NCBI GenBank assembly: GCA_041545745.1
Contig: CP168152.1
Span: forward strand, 2,354,001-2,418,000
Length of the DNA stretch: 64,000 nucleotides
Direction: 5' to 3'
From: Stenotrophomonas indicatrix
Lineage (GTDB): Bacteria > Pseudomonadota > Gammaproteobacteria > Xanthomonadales > Xanthomonadaceae
A model generated the notes under the pieces. That model was not told the origin of the DNA. It saw only the letters and a list, made by a program, of their open reading frames with translations, and ran no database searches. Positions 42,048 through 51,144 of the stretch are shown here, piece after piece. Within the stretch, counting starts at the first letter, position 1, and each line of letters opens with the position of its first letter. Position numbers and translations under genes: made by a program.

Positions 42048-42707
42048 ATGTCCCATCCGATCATCCGCGTTGCCATCGCCGACGACCATCCGGTCATCCG
42101 CATGGGCATTGAAGCTGCCATCGACGATATTCCTACCCTGTCCTGCATCGGCGCGGTGGGGGATTCCTCGGCCTTGGTCGCGTTGCTGGAGCAGACCCCC
42201 TGCGATGTGGTGGTGACCGACTACGCCATGCCCGGCGGCGCCTTCGGTGACGGTCTGCAGCTGCTTGATCACCTGCGCGCGCGCTTTCCGGACCTGCGCC
42301 TGATCGTGATGACCGGGCTCGACCAGCCGGCGATGATCCAGGCGCTGCACGCCAGTGGCATCGACCACATCCTGAGCAAGGCCGATGACACCAGCCACGT
42401 GCCGGCGGCGATCGCAGCGGCATGGGCCAACCGTCGCTACCTGTCGCCGTCGATCACCCAACTGCTCCCTGCACGCGGGGCCCCGCGTGCCATCGCGGCG
42501 CTGTCGCCCCGCGAGCACGAGGTGCTGGCGCTGTTCGTCTCCGGGTTGAGCGTCAATGAAATCGCAACCCGACTGGACCGTCGCAAGCAGACGATCAGTA
42601 CCCAGAAGACCGCCGGAATGGCCAAGCTCGGCATCGACAAGGACGCCGACCTGTTCAAGTTCGCCAGCGAGCTGGGACTGCGCACAGTCAGGCCGGATAC
42701 GGAGTAG
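42048..42707 (+). CDS. NarL/RcsB-type response regulator (adhesion island, plus strand)
   Basis: 219 aa from the ATG at 42048; the longer frame upstream covers the divergent promoter. Receiver motifs: RVAIADDHPVIRMGIEAAI, Asp in VVVTDYAMPGGAFGDGLQLL, Lys in HILSKADDTSHV. C-terminal helix-turn-helix: LSPREHEVLALFVSGLSVNE, TRLDRRKQTISTQKTAG. It is a clear paralog of the divergent regulator. Convergent with the hybrid kinase gene, whose stop lies 11 bases away. Two regulators and two kinases side by side suggest a branched phosphorelay. Confidence 0.92.
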   Translation: MSHPIIRVAIADDHPVIRMGIEAAIDDIPTLSCIGAVGDSSALVALLEQTPCDVVVTDYAMPGGAFGDGLQLLDHLRARFPDLRLIVMTGLDQPAMIQALHASGIDHILSKADDTSHVPAAIAAAWANRRYLSPSITQLLPARGAPRAIAALSPREHEVLALFVSGLSVNEIATRLDRRKQTISTQKTAGMAKLGIDKDADLFKFASELGLRTVRPDTE

Positions 42708-42718
42708 CAACAGCCTGC

Positions 42719-45700
42719 TCACGCTCCATCCCGCAGGCCATCGCGATAGGCTTCGATCAGGTCGCGCAGATCGGACAGCAGTGCACCGCGTTCATCCTTC
42801 GACAACGACTGTCCTTCTCGCAGCAACCGTTCAGCATCGCCAAAACGAGCGCCAAGCGGTTTTTCACCCATCATCAGCAGCACGCCCTTCAGCGCATGCA
42901 ATTGCTCCAGCAGCGCCGCGTCGTCGCCACTCTCGTCCGCAGCCTGCATCCTGTCCAGGTCGCGGGTGCTGCTTTCCACGAACAATGCACGCAGCTTGTG
43001 CGGCTTGTCCTTTCCTGCCGGCGAAGGGGACCGTGGCGGCGACGGCAGCGCCTGCAGGTAGCGATCCAGCATCGCCAGCAGCCGGGCCAGGTCCAGCGGC
43101 TTGAGCAGCAGGTCGTCGATGCCCGCAGCGCGGCAGCGTTCGCGTTCACTGGCCAGCGCAGTGGCGGTCACGGCGAGGATCGGCAGCGTCTCGCCGCGAC
43201 TACGCAGGGCCCGTGCCAGCTGGTAGCCATCGAGGACCGGCATGTTGATGTCGGTCATCACGATATCCCACGCCCCTGGTTGCCAGCCGGTCAACGCCAC
43301 CTGCCCGTTTTCCATTGCGTCGACCTGGCAGTCCAGCTCCTCCAGCTGCTGCTGGATCAGCTCGCGATTGACCGGGTTGTCTTCCACCAACAGAACACGG
43401 CCTCGCGTGCGACGTGTTTCGGCCTGCGGCGCAGCGTCATGCGCCCGCGCCACAGGCATCCACTCCCCGCGCAGCGCCTGCAGCAACGCGGGGCTGGCAT
43501 AGCAGGAAACGTGCACCGCATCATCGCGCTGCTCAGGCGACAACGGCCCCCTTGGATAGGCCCGCACGACCCTGGCATAGCTGGGCAGCACCGCCAGCTC
43601 CTCTTCATCGTTCCAGGCACGGCGTTCGCCGAAGATCAGCAGCGTGGCTCCGGAAGCGCCATCCGCAGGTCGCTCGATCACCGTCACATCGGCGCCCCAG
43701 CGGTGCAGCAACTGCCCGATCTCCTGCCGCCACTCCTGCGCCGACGACAACAGGGCAATGCGACGACCGGACAGTGGCTGGTCCGGCGCTGTCGCGACAA
43801 CTGAACGGTGAACGGGTACGTCAAGGGTAAACACGCTACCGACACCCAGCGTGCTCTGCACCTGGATCCGCCCTCCCAGCAGTTGCGCCAACTGCTGGCA
43901 CAACGCCAGGCCAAGACCACTGCCGCCGTAGCGCCGGGAGACGCTGGCATCGCCCTGCTGGAAGGGACGGAACAGCGTGGCGACCTGTTCCTCGGAAAGA
44001 CCAATGCCCGAGTCGACCACCTGCAGGCGCAGCTGCCGCTGTTCCCCTGCCCCGCCACCATCCTCAGCCCGCAGGGTGATGCGACCGGAGGCAGTGAACT
44101 TCACCGCATTGCTCAGCAGATTGTTGAGGATCTGGCGGATACGGTGGACGTCGCCGATGAAGGTCCCATCCAGCGCCGGGTCGATGGCGAAGTACAGCTT
44201 CACGTCCTTGCGCTGCGCTTCCGGGGCGTACAGCAGCGCGGCCTGTTCGATCAGCGGGCGCAGCGAGAACGGTAGCGGATCGATGTCCAGCTGCCCTGCT
44301 TCGATCTTGGAGAAATCCAGCACGTCGCTGATGATCGCCATCAGCGAATCGGCCGACAGTCGAATCCGCTGCAGGCGTTCATGCTGGTCGGGCTGCAATG
44401 GTGAACGTGCCAGCAGCTCAAGGTGCCCCAGCACACCGTTGAGCGGCGTGCGGATTTCATGGCTCATCGTCGCCACGAATGTGGTCTTGGCGCGACTGGC
44501 GGCCTCGGCCGCTTCGCGCGCGCGCTCCGAATCCTGCCGCGCCTGCTGCAGCGTGCGCTGGAGTTCCACCTGCGCGGTAGCATCGCGCATCGCACACACC
44601 CAGACCGCTTGGTCGTGGTAATTGGCTGCCGCCAGGGCGACCTGCAGCTGGCGGGCGTCGTTCGTGCCGGCATCAAGCGCCCAGTTGAATTCACCGCCAC
44701 GGGCTGGCAGCCCACGTGCATGCGCGATCAATTGGGCATAGAGCTCCGGGACGGCTTCGTCCTGGCCGGATTCGCCGACCAGATCGCGCGCCACCTGGTT
44801 CTGCAGCAGAGCGGCACCATCAGCCCGGCGCAGCAGCGCCAGGCCCACCGGTGCAGTACCAATGATGGCCTGGCTCAGCGCTTCGCTCTCATACACCCGC
44901 GAGGCATCGGCCAACGCGGGTGCGAAGACGCGACGGTCCATCCGCCACAGCAGCATCCACAGTGCAGCCAGGATCAGCAGTGCAGTGAACACGCGCAGCA
45001 GGATCGCCGCATGCTGCTCCCGCCACAGGTCTGCCCAGCCGTACAGGTGGGTAAGGCGCCAATCCACCCCGCGCAGCGCGCCGCTGACCAGGAACCGGCC
45101 ATCGTGGTACTGGCGCTGCCCTGCGGCCGATCGCGCATCTGCCAGCGCCGCAGCCAACGTGGCAGGTGATTGCGCGAGCGCCCCGCCCGCCAGCACCACA
45201 CGTCCGTCACCGGTGGTCACCAGGTAACTGCCGGGATCGGTTGCTTCCAGTCGTCCCTTGAGGTTGTCGATGGATTCGAACACCACGCGCCGGAAGTACG
45301 GCGCGTCCGCACGGGCCATGGTCATCACACCGATCAGCGCAGGTTGACCGTTGAGCGGATTTTCACCGAGGAAAGACACCAGGCGACGGCCCTGCGCCGC
45401 GCCCACCACTGGACCGGGCGCGGGAACCTGATCGCCCACGGCAGTCTCCATCTGCATCAGCTTTTCGAAGGCCTGTGCACGGGTTGGCACCTTCAGGGTC
45501 TGCAGCAGCTGGGCCTCGTCGATCACACCGGCCACGGCCAGCAGTCGCCCTCGCGGCTCATACGCGAACATGGTGGTCGGGCCCTGGGACTGCAGGGCGG
45601 TGATGGTAGCGGCGGTATACACCGAGTATTCGTGCAGCATTCCCAGATAGGGCTGGAGCTCGTCCGGCGGCATGGGTTGCGAGGGGTTGCCCAACACCAG

Positions 45701-46072
45701 CCATGGAACCGAAGCGCGTCCTTCAGCACGCACAACCAGTTGCTGTCCCTGCGCAAGGAAGTCACTGAGCAGAGGGGTACCCAATCGTCGCAGCTCGTCC
45801 TGCTGGTCAGTCCACAATGCATCATTGGCATTGATGCTGTTGGCATAGGCGCGATCGCGCTGGGACAGGAAATAATCCAACGCGGACTGCGCCTCCTGGA
45901 AGGTCTGCCGCTCGCGCGAGTGGAACGCGCCGATGCCACCGACAAGGCTGGCGACGGCCGTCAACACGATCAGGATGCTGATCAGCCCGCCACCACCAAA
46001 CAGCAGGCGTCGCTGCAGTCTGCGCAGTGCATCGATCTGGTTGATGGGCGCTGTTGGCGCGGCCGGATGCAT
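42719..46072 (-). CDS. BvgS/EvgS-type tripartite hybrid sensor kinase (TM-sensor-PAS-HK-REC-HPt)
   Basis: 1117 aa; start 46072 with AAGGGGA upstream, as the longer frame lacks a membrane start. Order: membrane helix (about 25-47), roughly 300-residue periplasmic sensor, second helix (about 355-378), PAS-like region (about 395-510), HisKA with ATMSHEIRTPLNGVLGHLE (His about 537), HATPase (VDSGIGLSEEQVATLF, GGSGLGLALCQQLAQLLGGR), a degenerate receiver-like region, a true receiver with DIVMTDINMPVLDGYQLARA (Asp about 940) and a C-terminal HPt with LEQLHALKGVLLMMG (His about 1058). This allows His-Asp-His-Asp relay to a BvgA-like regulator. The stimulus is unknown. Confidence 0.9.
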   Translation of the reverse strand: MHPAAPTAPINQIDALRRLQRRLLFGGGGLISILIVLTAVASLVGGIGAFHSRERQTFQEAQSALDYFLSQRDRAYANSINANDALWTDQQDELRRLGTPLLSDFLAQGQQLVVRAEGRASVPWLVLGNPSQPMPPDELQPYLGMLHEYSVYTAATITALQSQGPTTMFAYEPRGRLLAVAGVIDEAQLLQTLKVPTRAQAFEKLMQMETAVGDQVPAPGPVVGAAQGRRLVSFLGENPLNGQPALIGVMTMARADAPYFRRVVFESIDNLKGRLEATDPGSYLVTTGDGRVVLAGGALAQSPATLAAALADARSAAGQRQYHDGRFLVSGALRGVDWRLTHLYGWADLWREQHAAILLRVFTALLILAALWMLLWRMDRRVFAPALADASRVYESEALSQAIIGTAPVGLALLRRADGAALLQNQVARDLVGESGQDEAVPELYAQLIAHARGLPARGGEFNWALDAGTNDARQLQVALAAANYHDQAVWVCAMRDATAQVELQRTLQQARQDSERAREAAEAASRAKTTFVATMSHEIRTPLNGVLGHLELLARSPLQPDQHERLQRIRLSADSLMAIISDVLDFSKIEAGQLDIDPLPFSLRPLIEQAALLYAPEAQRKDVKLYFAIDPALDGTFIGDVHRIRQILNNLLSNAVKFTASGRITLRAEDGGGAGEQRQLRLQVVDSGIGLSEEQVATLFRPFQQGDASVSRRYGGSGLGLALCQQLAQLLGGRIQVQSTLGVGSVFTLDVPVHRSVVATAPDQPLSGRRIALLSSAQEWRQEIGQLLHRWGADVTVIERPADGASGATLLIFGERRAWNDEEELAVLPSYARVVRAYPRGPLSPEQRDDAVHVSCYASPALLQALRGEWMPVARAHDAAPQAETRRTRGRVLLVEDNPVNRELIQQQLEELDCQVDAMENGQVALTGWQPGAWDIVMTDINMPVLDGYQLARALRSRGETLPILAVTATALASERERCRAAGIDDLLLKPLDLARLLAMLDRYLQALPSPPRSPSPAGKDKPHKLRALFVESSTRDLDRMQAADESGDDAALLEQLHALKGVLLMMGEKPLGARFGDAERLLREGQSLSKDERGALLSDLRDLIEAYRDGLRDGA

Positions 46073-46118
46073 GGTGATTCCCCTTGAATGATGTCGTGCG
46101 ATGGCGCCCGCAATGAAT

Positions 46119-48785
46119 CTAGTCCAAGCCCTGCCCGACCGCCAGCGGCCGCCGCCCCGGCCGCTGGGACGGTGCCAGCAACGCCTGCAGCAGCGATTCA
46201 CCGGAATAGCAGGATACCCGCCAGGTGCACCCCCGACGCTGTGCACGCAGGGGGCCATCGGCACTGACCCGCACCACGCATCGTCCGTCCTCGGCAAAGA
46301 TCGGCAGATCCCGCGCGGGTGCCCGCTCGAACAGGACCAGCGGCGTGGCCGCATCGACATCGTGCAGGGCCAACAGGCCCGGATCATCCATCACCTGCAC
46401 ATGGGCGCCCCATGCCTGCAGGCGCCGGCTCAGTTCATCGCTCCAGCCGGCTGCCGCCGAGGCAAGCACCACGCTGCGTCCCGCCAGCGGCCGAGGCGCG
46501 GCGCCCGCCACCCGCCCCACCGGTACCGCGAAAGTAAACACACTGCCCACGGCGGGCGTGCTGCGCGCATGGATCTCCCCGCCCATCCGCAGGCACAGTT
46601 CCCGGCACAACGACAGCCCCAGTCCGGACCCGCCGAAGCGGGTGATGATGCTCGCATCGGCCTGCACATAGGGCTGGAACAGCCGCTCCAGCTGCAACGG
46701 GCTCAGGCCGATGCCCGAGTCGGCCACCTCCACATGCAGCAACAGTGATTCATCCTGCGCTTCCACCCGAACCCGCAGCGCGATGCGTCCAGAAAGGGTG
46801 AACTTCACCGCATTGCTGACCAGATTGCGCAGTACCTGCTCGATGCGCGCCTGCGGGCCTTCCACCTGGGTAGGCACCGCCGCATCCACCGACAGATCCA
46901 TCACCAGCCCCTTGGCTTCCGCCAGCGGGGAGAACAACACGGCAACTCGCTCCAGCAGGGCGATCGGTTCGAATGCTTCGGCCTGCAGCTCCAGCTGGCC
47001 CGCTTCGGCACGGGAGAAATCCAGCACGTCATTGATGATCTGCAGCAGTGAGTCGGCCGATTGGTTGATGCGGCGCAGTCGGGCCTGCTGATCCTCATCG
47101 AGCGGGGAACGGCCAAGCAGTTCGAGGTGGCCAAGGATACCGTGCAGCGGCGTGCGGATTTCGTGGCTCATCGTCGCCAGGAAGATGCCCTTGGCGCGGC
47201 TTGCCGCTTCGGCGGCCTGGCGTGCCTGCGCCTGCTGCTGCTCCAGCTCCACGCGCGCGCTGAGATCGCGCAGCGCGCACAGCAGTACGCTGCGCCCCTG
47301 ATAGGTGGCGCCGACGGCACCGACCAGCAGCTGCCGGCCGGGCGATTTGTCATTGGCAGGAAGAGGCAGCTCGAACTCCACTGGCGCCTGGAACGTGCCG
47401 GTCCCGGACTCCTGTTCGGACGCCAGCTGCACCAGTTGCAGGTACAGCGGTACGCCACTGCGCTCGGCCGCTGCGGCATAGTGGCGCATCAGCTCGTTCT
47501 GCAGGACAGGGCGGGCCTCGCTGCGGTCGATCAGGCACAGGCCCACCGGCGACAACTGGATGAGGGACCGGCTGAGCTGCTCGCCCTGGTAGACGCGTGC
47601 TGCGCGCGCCAGCGCGGGGCCGAACACGCGCCAGTGCAGCCAGGCAAGCAACGTCCACAGGCCCAGCAGTAGTCCGCCCCCCAGCACGGCGGCCACAGCG
47701 TACAGACGCCTGCCATCCTGGGCGATGTCACCCACGCAATAGGTGTTCACCAGCAGCCAGTCGGTGCCGGCGACACGCAACGCCTGGTAGAAGCGGGGCC
47801 CCTGCCGGAACGCCACCACGGACCCGTCGCCCTGCCTGCCAGCGCGTAGCGCACGCATTGCGCTGTCCAGCGGCAATCCGGTGGCATCCGCGGTGCCGGC
47901 AACCACGCGGCCATCAGCGGTCACCACGAATGACGTGCCACGATCTGCAACCGCCATCACCCGTGCGAGTCGATCTGTCGGTTCCAGGGTCACGAATGTA
48001 CCGATCGCGCCGCCCTTGTCGTGCGCCGAAAGCCGCACCGCGATCGAAGCTGCGGCGCTCACAGGATGGCGCACCAAGGTGATCTGCATGTCGCTGGCCG
48101 TGCCAGGCACAGCATCTGCGGAGGGCGTCGACAGCCGCTGCAGGTGCCGGAACAATCCCGCACGATGGCCGGCACCGGTGGCAGCCAGCAGGCGCTGTTC
48201 GGTCAAGCCGTCCCCCAGCACCAGGAACTGGTGGCTGGGATCGAAGAAGAAGCCGCTGGCGGCCGTATCCGGTTCTCCCTGTGGCGTGCTCAGCCTGCGG
48301 ATCACCGACAACGAATGGGCCAATGTGAGATAGCGGTCCAGACGGGCAAGAGGCCAGGTGTCGGTGCCGACCCCCAACACCATCTGCGGAGCGCTTTCGG
48401 GCCCGGCGCTGACGATCATCCGCTGACCACCGGCCAGGTAGCGCTGCCGCTCCGCCAGCCGGGTGGCGACGTCGCTGTCCGGACGATGCCGCCAGGCATA
48501 CTCGGCCATGTTCAACATGCGCTGGTGTGCCGCGTCCGCCGCCACCAGATGCGCCTCGACTGCCGCATGGGTGCGCTGCAGCCCTTCCAGACGACGTGTC
48601 TGGAAGCCGCTGGCGTGCAGCAGCACCAGCGCGACCACCCCGGCCACGATGGCAAGGCTGAGCAGGCAGCCGCCCCACAGCAGCACGCGGTGCTGGTAGC
48701 GGCGCAACGCACTGACATCGCAGTCTTCGCCGTCGAAGGAGCTGCGACCGCGCAACAGCGGTGGAAGGGAGGGAAACCAGTGCAT
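46119..48785 (-). CDS. Sensor histidine kinase lacking functional receiver and HPt (paralog of the hybrid kinase)
   Basis: 888 aa starting at 48785. Two membrane helices (about 35-57 and 350-378) enclose a large periplasmic domain. PAS-like region, HisKA with LATMSHEIRTPLHGILGHLE (His about 541) and HATPase (VADSGIGLSPLQLERLFQPY, GGSGLGLSLCRELCLRMGG). The last roughly 110 residues match the degenerate receiver-like part of the neighbouring hybrid kinase but show no phospho-acceptor aspartate. The true REC and HPt modules of the neighbour are absent, with an ordinary stop 46 bases before that gene. It may therefore pass phosphate through the neighbour's REC-HPt. A variant of the shared promoter motif lies upstream. 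Confidence 0.87.
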   Translation of the reverse strand: MHWFPSLPPLLRGRSSFDGEDCDVSALRRYQHRVLLWGGCLLSLAIVAGVVALVLLHASGFQTRRLEGLQRTHAAVEAHLVAADAAHQRMLNMAEYAWRHRPDSDVATRLAERQRYLAGGQRMIVSAGPESAPQMVLGVGTDTWPLARLDRYLTLAHSLSVIRRLSTPQGEPDTAASGFFFDPSHQFLVLGDGLTEQRLLAATGAGHRAGLFRHLQRLSTPSADAVPGTASDMQITLVRHPVSAAASIAVRLSAHDKGGAIGTFVTLEPTDRLARVMAVADRGTSFVVTADGRVVAGTADATGLPLDSAMRALRAGRQGDGSVVAFRQGPRFYQALRVAGTDWLLVNTYCVGDIAQDGRRLYAVAAVLGGGLLLGLWTLLAWLHWRVFGPALARAARVYQGEQLSRSLIQLSPVGLCLIDRSEARPVLQNELMRHYAAAAERSGVPLYLQLVQLASEQESGTGTFQAPVEFELPLPANDKSPGRQLLVGAVGATYQGRSVLLCALRDLSARVELEQQQAQARQAAEAASRAKGIFLATMSHEIRTPLHGILGHLELLGRSPLDEDQQARLRRINQSADSLLQIINDVLDFSRAEAGQLELQAEAFEPIALLERVAVLFSPLAEAKGLVMDLSVDAAVPTQVEGPQARIEQVLRNLVSNAVKFTLSGRIALRVRVEAQDESLLLHVEVADSGIGLSPLQLERLFQPYVQADASIITRFGGSGLGLSLCRELCLRMGGEIHARSTPAVGSVFTFAVPVGRVAGAAPRPLAGRSVVLASAAAGWSDELSRRLQAWGAHVQVMDDPGLLALHDVDAATPLVLFERAPARDLPIFAEDGRCVVRVSADGPLRAQRRGCTWRVSCYSGESLLQALLAPSQRPGRRPLAVGQGLD

Positions 48786-48859
48786 GGGTGAGCAGGAGGC
48801 GGCCCCGGCGCACAGCGTCGGGACGGCGCTCCCGTGGAAGGGCCGGTGATGGGATCACG

Positions 48860-48905
48860 AGGCTATCGACGCCCTGCCCCCCTCCCCATAGGACAGGGCT
48901 GAGTT
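48860..48905 (-). promoter_or_regulatory. Variant of the adhesion-regulon promoter motif before the second kinase
   Basis: Minus strand: CAGCCCTGTCCTAT (48901-48888), 21 bases, then ATAGCCT (48866-48860). It has one mismatch to GTCCGAT and two to CTAGCAT, with exactly the same 21-base spacing as the adhesin and fimbrial promoters. The flank (CTCAGCCCTGTCCTATGGGG) also resembles the fimbrial copy. It lies about 75 bases before the kinase start, suggesting autoregulation. The remaining bases of the 160-base gap hold nothing else that I recognise. Confidence 0.5.
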
Positions 48906-48945
48906 CGATCCGCTGCGACCTGTCAGGCACCGTCGTGGCAGGCGG

Positions 48946-50121
48946 TCAGTCCCGCGGCAGACGCCGGTGCTTCAGCCGTGTATCGGCCAGCCCCACCGCC
49001 AGCAGCACGATGCTGGTCAGCCACCCTGCGGCCAGCAGGTGCATCCATGGCAGCACGAAGCCGAGTACGACCAGCGCCGCCGCCCCTGCCAGGTGCGAGC
49101 GCGGAACGCGGCCGTAGACCGCCCGCTTGTACAGTGCGCTGCCCAACAGGTAGATCAACGGCCCCGCCGCAAGCATCGCGGCATACGGCAGGGTCACTGC
49201 CGCCTCCGGCTCGTCCATCACCAGATCATTGCCGACGGCGGTGGCGATGATGCCGGCGATCAACAGCGCGTGCACATAGTGGAAATAGGCGCCGATGCGA
49301 CCCGGGTCGTCGGAGCGGGTGATGGTGTCGGTGGCGTCCCGGCTGGAGATGCCGAAGTACAGCCACCACATCGCGATCGTACCGGCGAAGGTCGCCAGCA
49401 CCGCCGAAACCACCTCTCCACTCCAGTGCTCCACCTCGCTCAGCACGCCGCCGGTTGCCAGCAGCGTCTCACCCAGTGCGACGATCACGAACAGCTGGCA
49501 GCGCTCGGCCAGATGCCCGCCTTCGATGGTCCACTCGCGGGTACGCGAACGGCCGAGGCCGGGAAACGCAAAGCCGAACATCGGCGAGATGTATTCACAG
49601 GCGACGGCCAGCGCCCACAGCGCCAGCCGCGCATTGCCCTCGACTGCTGCACCAGCCAGCCAGAAGCAGGCCGAAACGCTGACCCAGGCCAGCATGCGCC
49701 TGAAATTTGCAGCCAGCGGGTGCGCGCGCCCTACTTCCAGCAGGACAAACAGCGTCCGGCCCACCTGCATCGTGGCGTAGGCGCCGGCGAATATCCACGC
49801 GCGTCCGGCAAAGGCTTCGGGGATGGACGAAGACATCAGCAACGCCAGCAGCATCGTGACGAACAACAGGCCTCGGATGCGCGGCGCCTCCGGGTCGAAC
49901 CAGTTGCTGACCCAGCACGCGTACTGCCAGCCAAGCCAGACCGCAAACCACAGCACCAGCGTCTGCAGCACGCCCAGCAGGCCCAGGTGGTGCAGCAGGT
50001 GGTGGCTGAGCTGGGTGACGGCGAACACGTAGACCAGATCGAAGAACAGTTCTTCGTAGGTCACCCGCGCATGATGGCCGTCGCGACGACGCAGGGCAGG
50101 AAGACGGGGTGTTGCCGGCAT
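48946..50121 (-). CDS. Low temperature requirement A (LtrA) family membrane protein
   Basis: 391 aa from the ATG at 50121; the long upstream extension overlaps the next gene and is not protein-like. The N-terminal signature VTYEELFFDLVYVFAVTQLS and the later AERCQLFVIVALGETLLATG are hallmarks of LtrA (named from Listeria cold growth). Ten or more hydrophobic segments follow. An inner-membrane protein whose biochemical role is not established. The preceding small membrane-protein gene lies 14 bases upstream on the same strand. Confidence 0.88.
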   Translation of the reverse strand: MPATPRLPALRRRDGHHARVTYEELFFDLVYVFAVTQLSHHLLHHLGLLGVLQTLVLWFAVWLGWQYACWVSNWFDPEAPRIRGLLFVTMLLALLMSSSIPEAFAGRAWIFAGAYATMQVGRTLFVLLEVGRAHPLAANFRRMLAWVSVSACFWLAGAAVEGNARLALWALAVACEYISPMFGFAFPGLGRSRTREWTIEGGHLAERCQLFVIVALGETLLATGGVLSEVEHWSGEVVSAVLATFAGTIAMWWLYFGISSRDATDTITRSDDPGRIGAYFHYVHALLIAGIIATAVGNDLVMDEPEAAVTLPYAAMLAAGPLIYLLGSALYKRAVYGRVPRSHLAGAAALVVLGFVLPWMHLLAAGWLTSIVLLAVGLADTRLKHRRLPRD

Positions 50122-50135
50122 CGCGGATCCTCGGT

Positions 50136-50402
50136 TCAGCGGCCCAGCCGCCAGAAAATGACACCGGCTACCAGCGCCGGCACGGCAAACACCAGCAACA
50201 GGATCGGCAGCTCCTCGCGCACCGCATAGCCCGCCCGGCTGACCCCCACCCACAGATTGGCCACCGACACCAGCAGCCAGGTGCCGATGAAGGCCAACAG
50301 CGCCGTTGGCAACTGCGAGCTGCCTGTGCTCCAGAGCCTGCCGAACAGGGCGAAGACGCCCAGCAACAGGAACCCGCCGACGATCACCAGAAGCACGTGC
50401 AT
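50136..50402 (-). CDS. Small membrane protein upstream of ltrA
   Basis: 88 aa; ATG at 50402 with GGGGAGA upstream (a GTG two codons earlier is also possible). Three hydrophobic segments: VLLVIVGGFLLLGVFALF, LPTALLAFIGTWLLVSVANL and ELPILLLVFAVPALVAGVIF. No named family recognised. Close linkage to the LtrA gene suggests a shared transcript. Confidence 0.72.
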   Translation of the reverse strand: MHVLLVIVGGFLLLGVFALFGRLWSTGSSQLPTALLAFIGTWLLVSVANLWVGVSRAGYAVREELPILLLVFAVPALVAGVIFWRLGR

Positions 50403-50610
50403 GGTCACTCTCCCCGATGGCTGCCCTGCAGCCTATCTGCGGCCGAGTGTGCGCTGCAGAGGGTGATCGTGGATTCACTTTCCAGCGGCCACGAACAATC
50501 CCCCGTGGCACACTCGATAGCAAATGCGAACAGTTCCCATTACTATCGTGGCACCGCGCAGGGCTGGCCTTGCGTGGCCCCACCCCTCCCCGTCTGCGCC
50601 GCTTTCCCGG

Positions 50611-51144
50611 ATGTCCACGCCACCGCACTCCCCATCACCTGCGCTGCCGCTGGTGTCCTCGCTGGTGCGCCACTACGAGGATCTGGTGGATTACCTGCGC
50701 CGTCGCTTCGCCTCACCCGGGCTGGCCCGCGAGGTGGTGCACGATGTCTGCATCCGCCTGCTGGAGCGCCCCACCCCGGCAGATGTGCGGCAACCGATGG
50801 CGCTGCTGCGGCGGATGGCGCATGACGCCGCGGTTGATCGTTGCCGTGCCGAAGACCTGCGCCGCCAGTGGGTGGAACCCCGTGCCGAACTGCCAGATGC
50901 CGCCTGCGAAGGCGCCGGCCCTGCCAGGCAGGCGGCCGCCGCGCAGGAACTGGAACGGCTGGTCGAGGTCATCCGTGCGATGCCCTGCCGCCGCCGCCAG
51001 GTGTTCATCCTGCACAAGATCCATGACCTGCCGCAGGCGGCGGTTGCGCGGCGCATGGGCATCGGCCTGAAGGCCGTCGAGCGGCATCTGCGGTTGGCGA
51101 TGCTCGATTGCCGGCAGACGCTGGATGTGCGGGCGCTGACGTGA
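50611..51144 (+). CDS. ECF sigma-70 factor (FecI-like)
   Basis: 177 aa from the ATG at 50611. Region 2 is around YEDLVDYLRRRFASPGLARE and region 4 around CRRRQVFILHKIHDLPQAAV, RRMGIGLKAVERHLR. The size and order (sigma, FecR-like, TonB receptor) are those of FecI-type cell-surface signalling systems. The sigma factor would drive its receptor gene after outer-membrane ligand binding. The stop overlaps the GTG start of the FecR-like gene. Confidence 0.9.
   Translation: MSTPPHSPSPALPLVSSLVRHYEDLVDYLRRRFASPGLAREVVHDVCIRLLERPTPADVRQPMALLRRMAHDAAVDRCRAEDLRRQWVEPRAELPDAACEGAGPARQAAAAQELERLVEVIRAMPCRRRQVFILHKIHDLPQAAVARRMGIGLKAVERHLRLAMLDCRQTLDVRALT

Noticed and set aside
46119-48785. Frameshift or truncation of the second kinase.
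   Set aside because: No REC or HPt coding sequence continues after the stop in any frame; the next 46 bases lead straight to the start of the other kinase.
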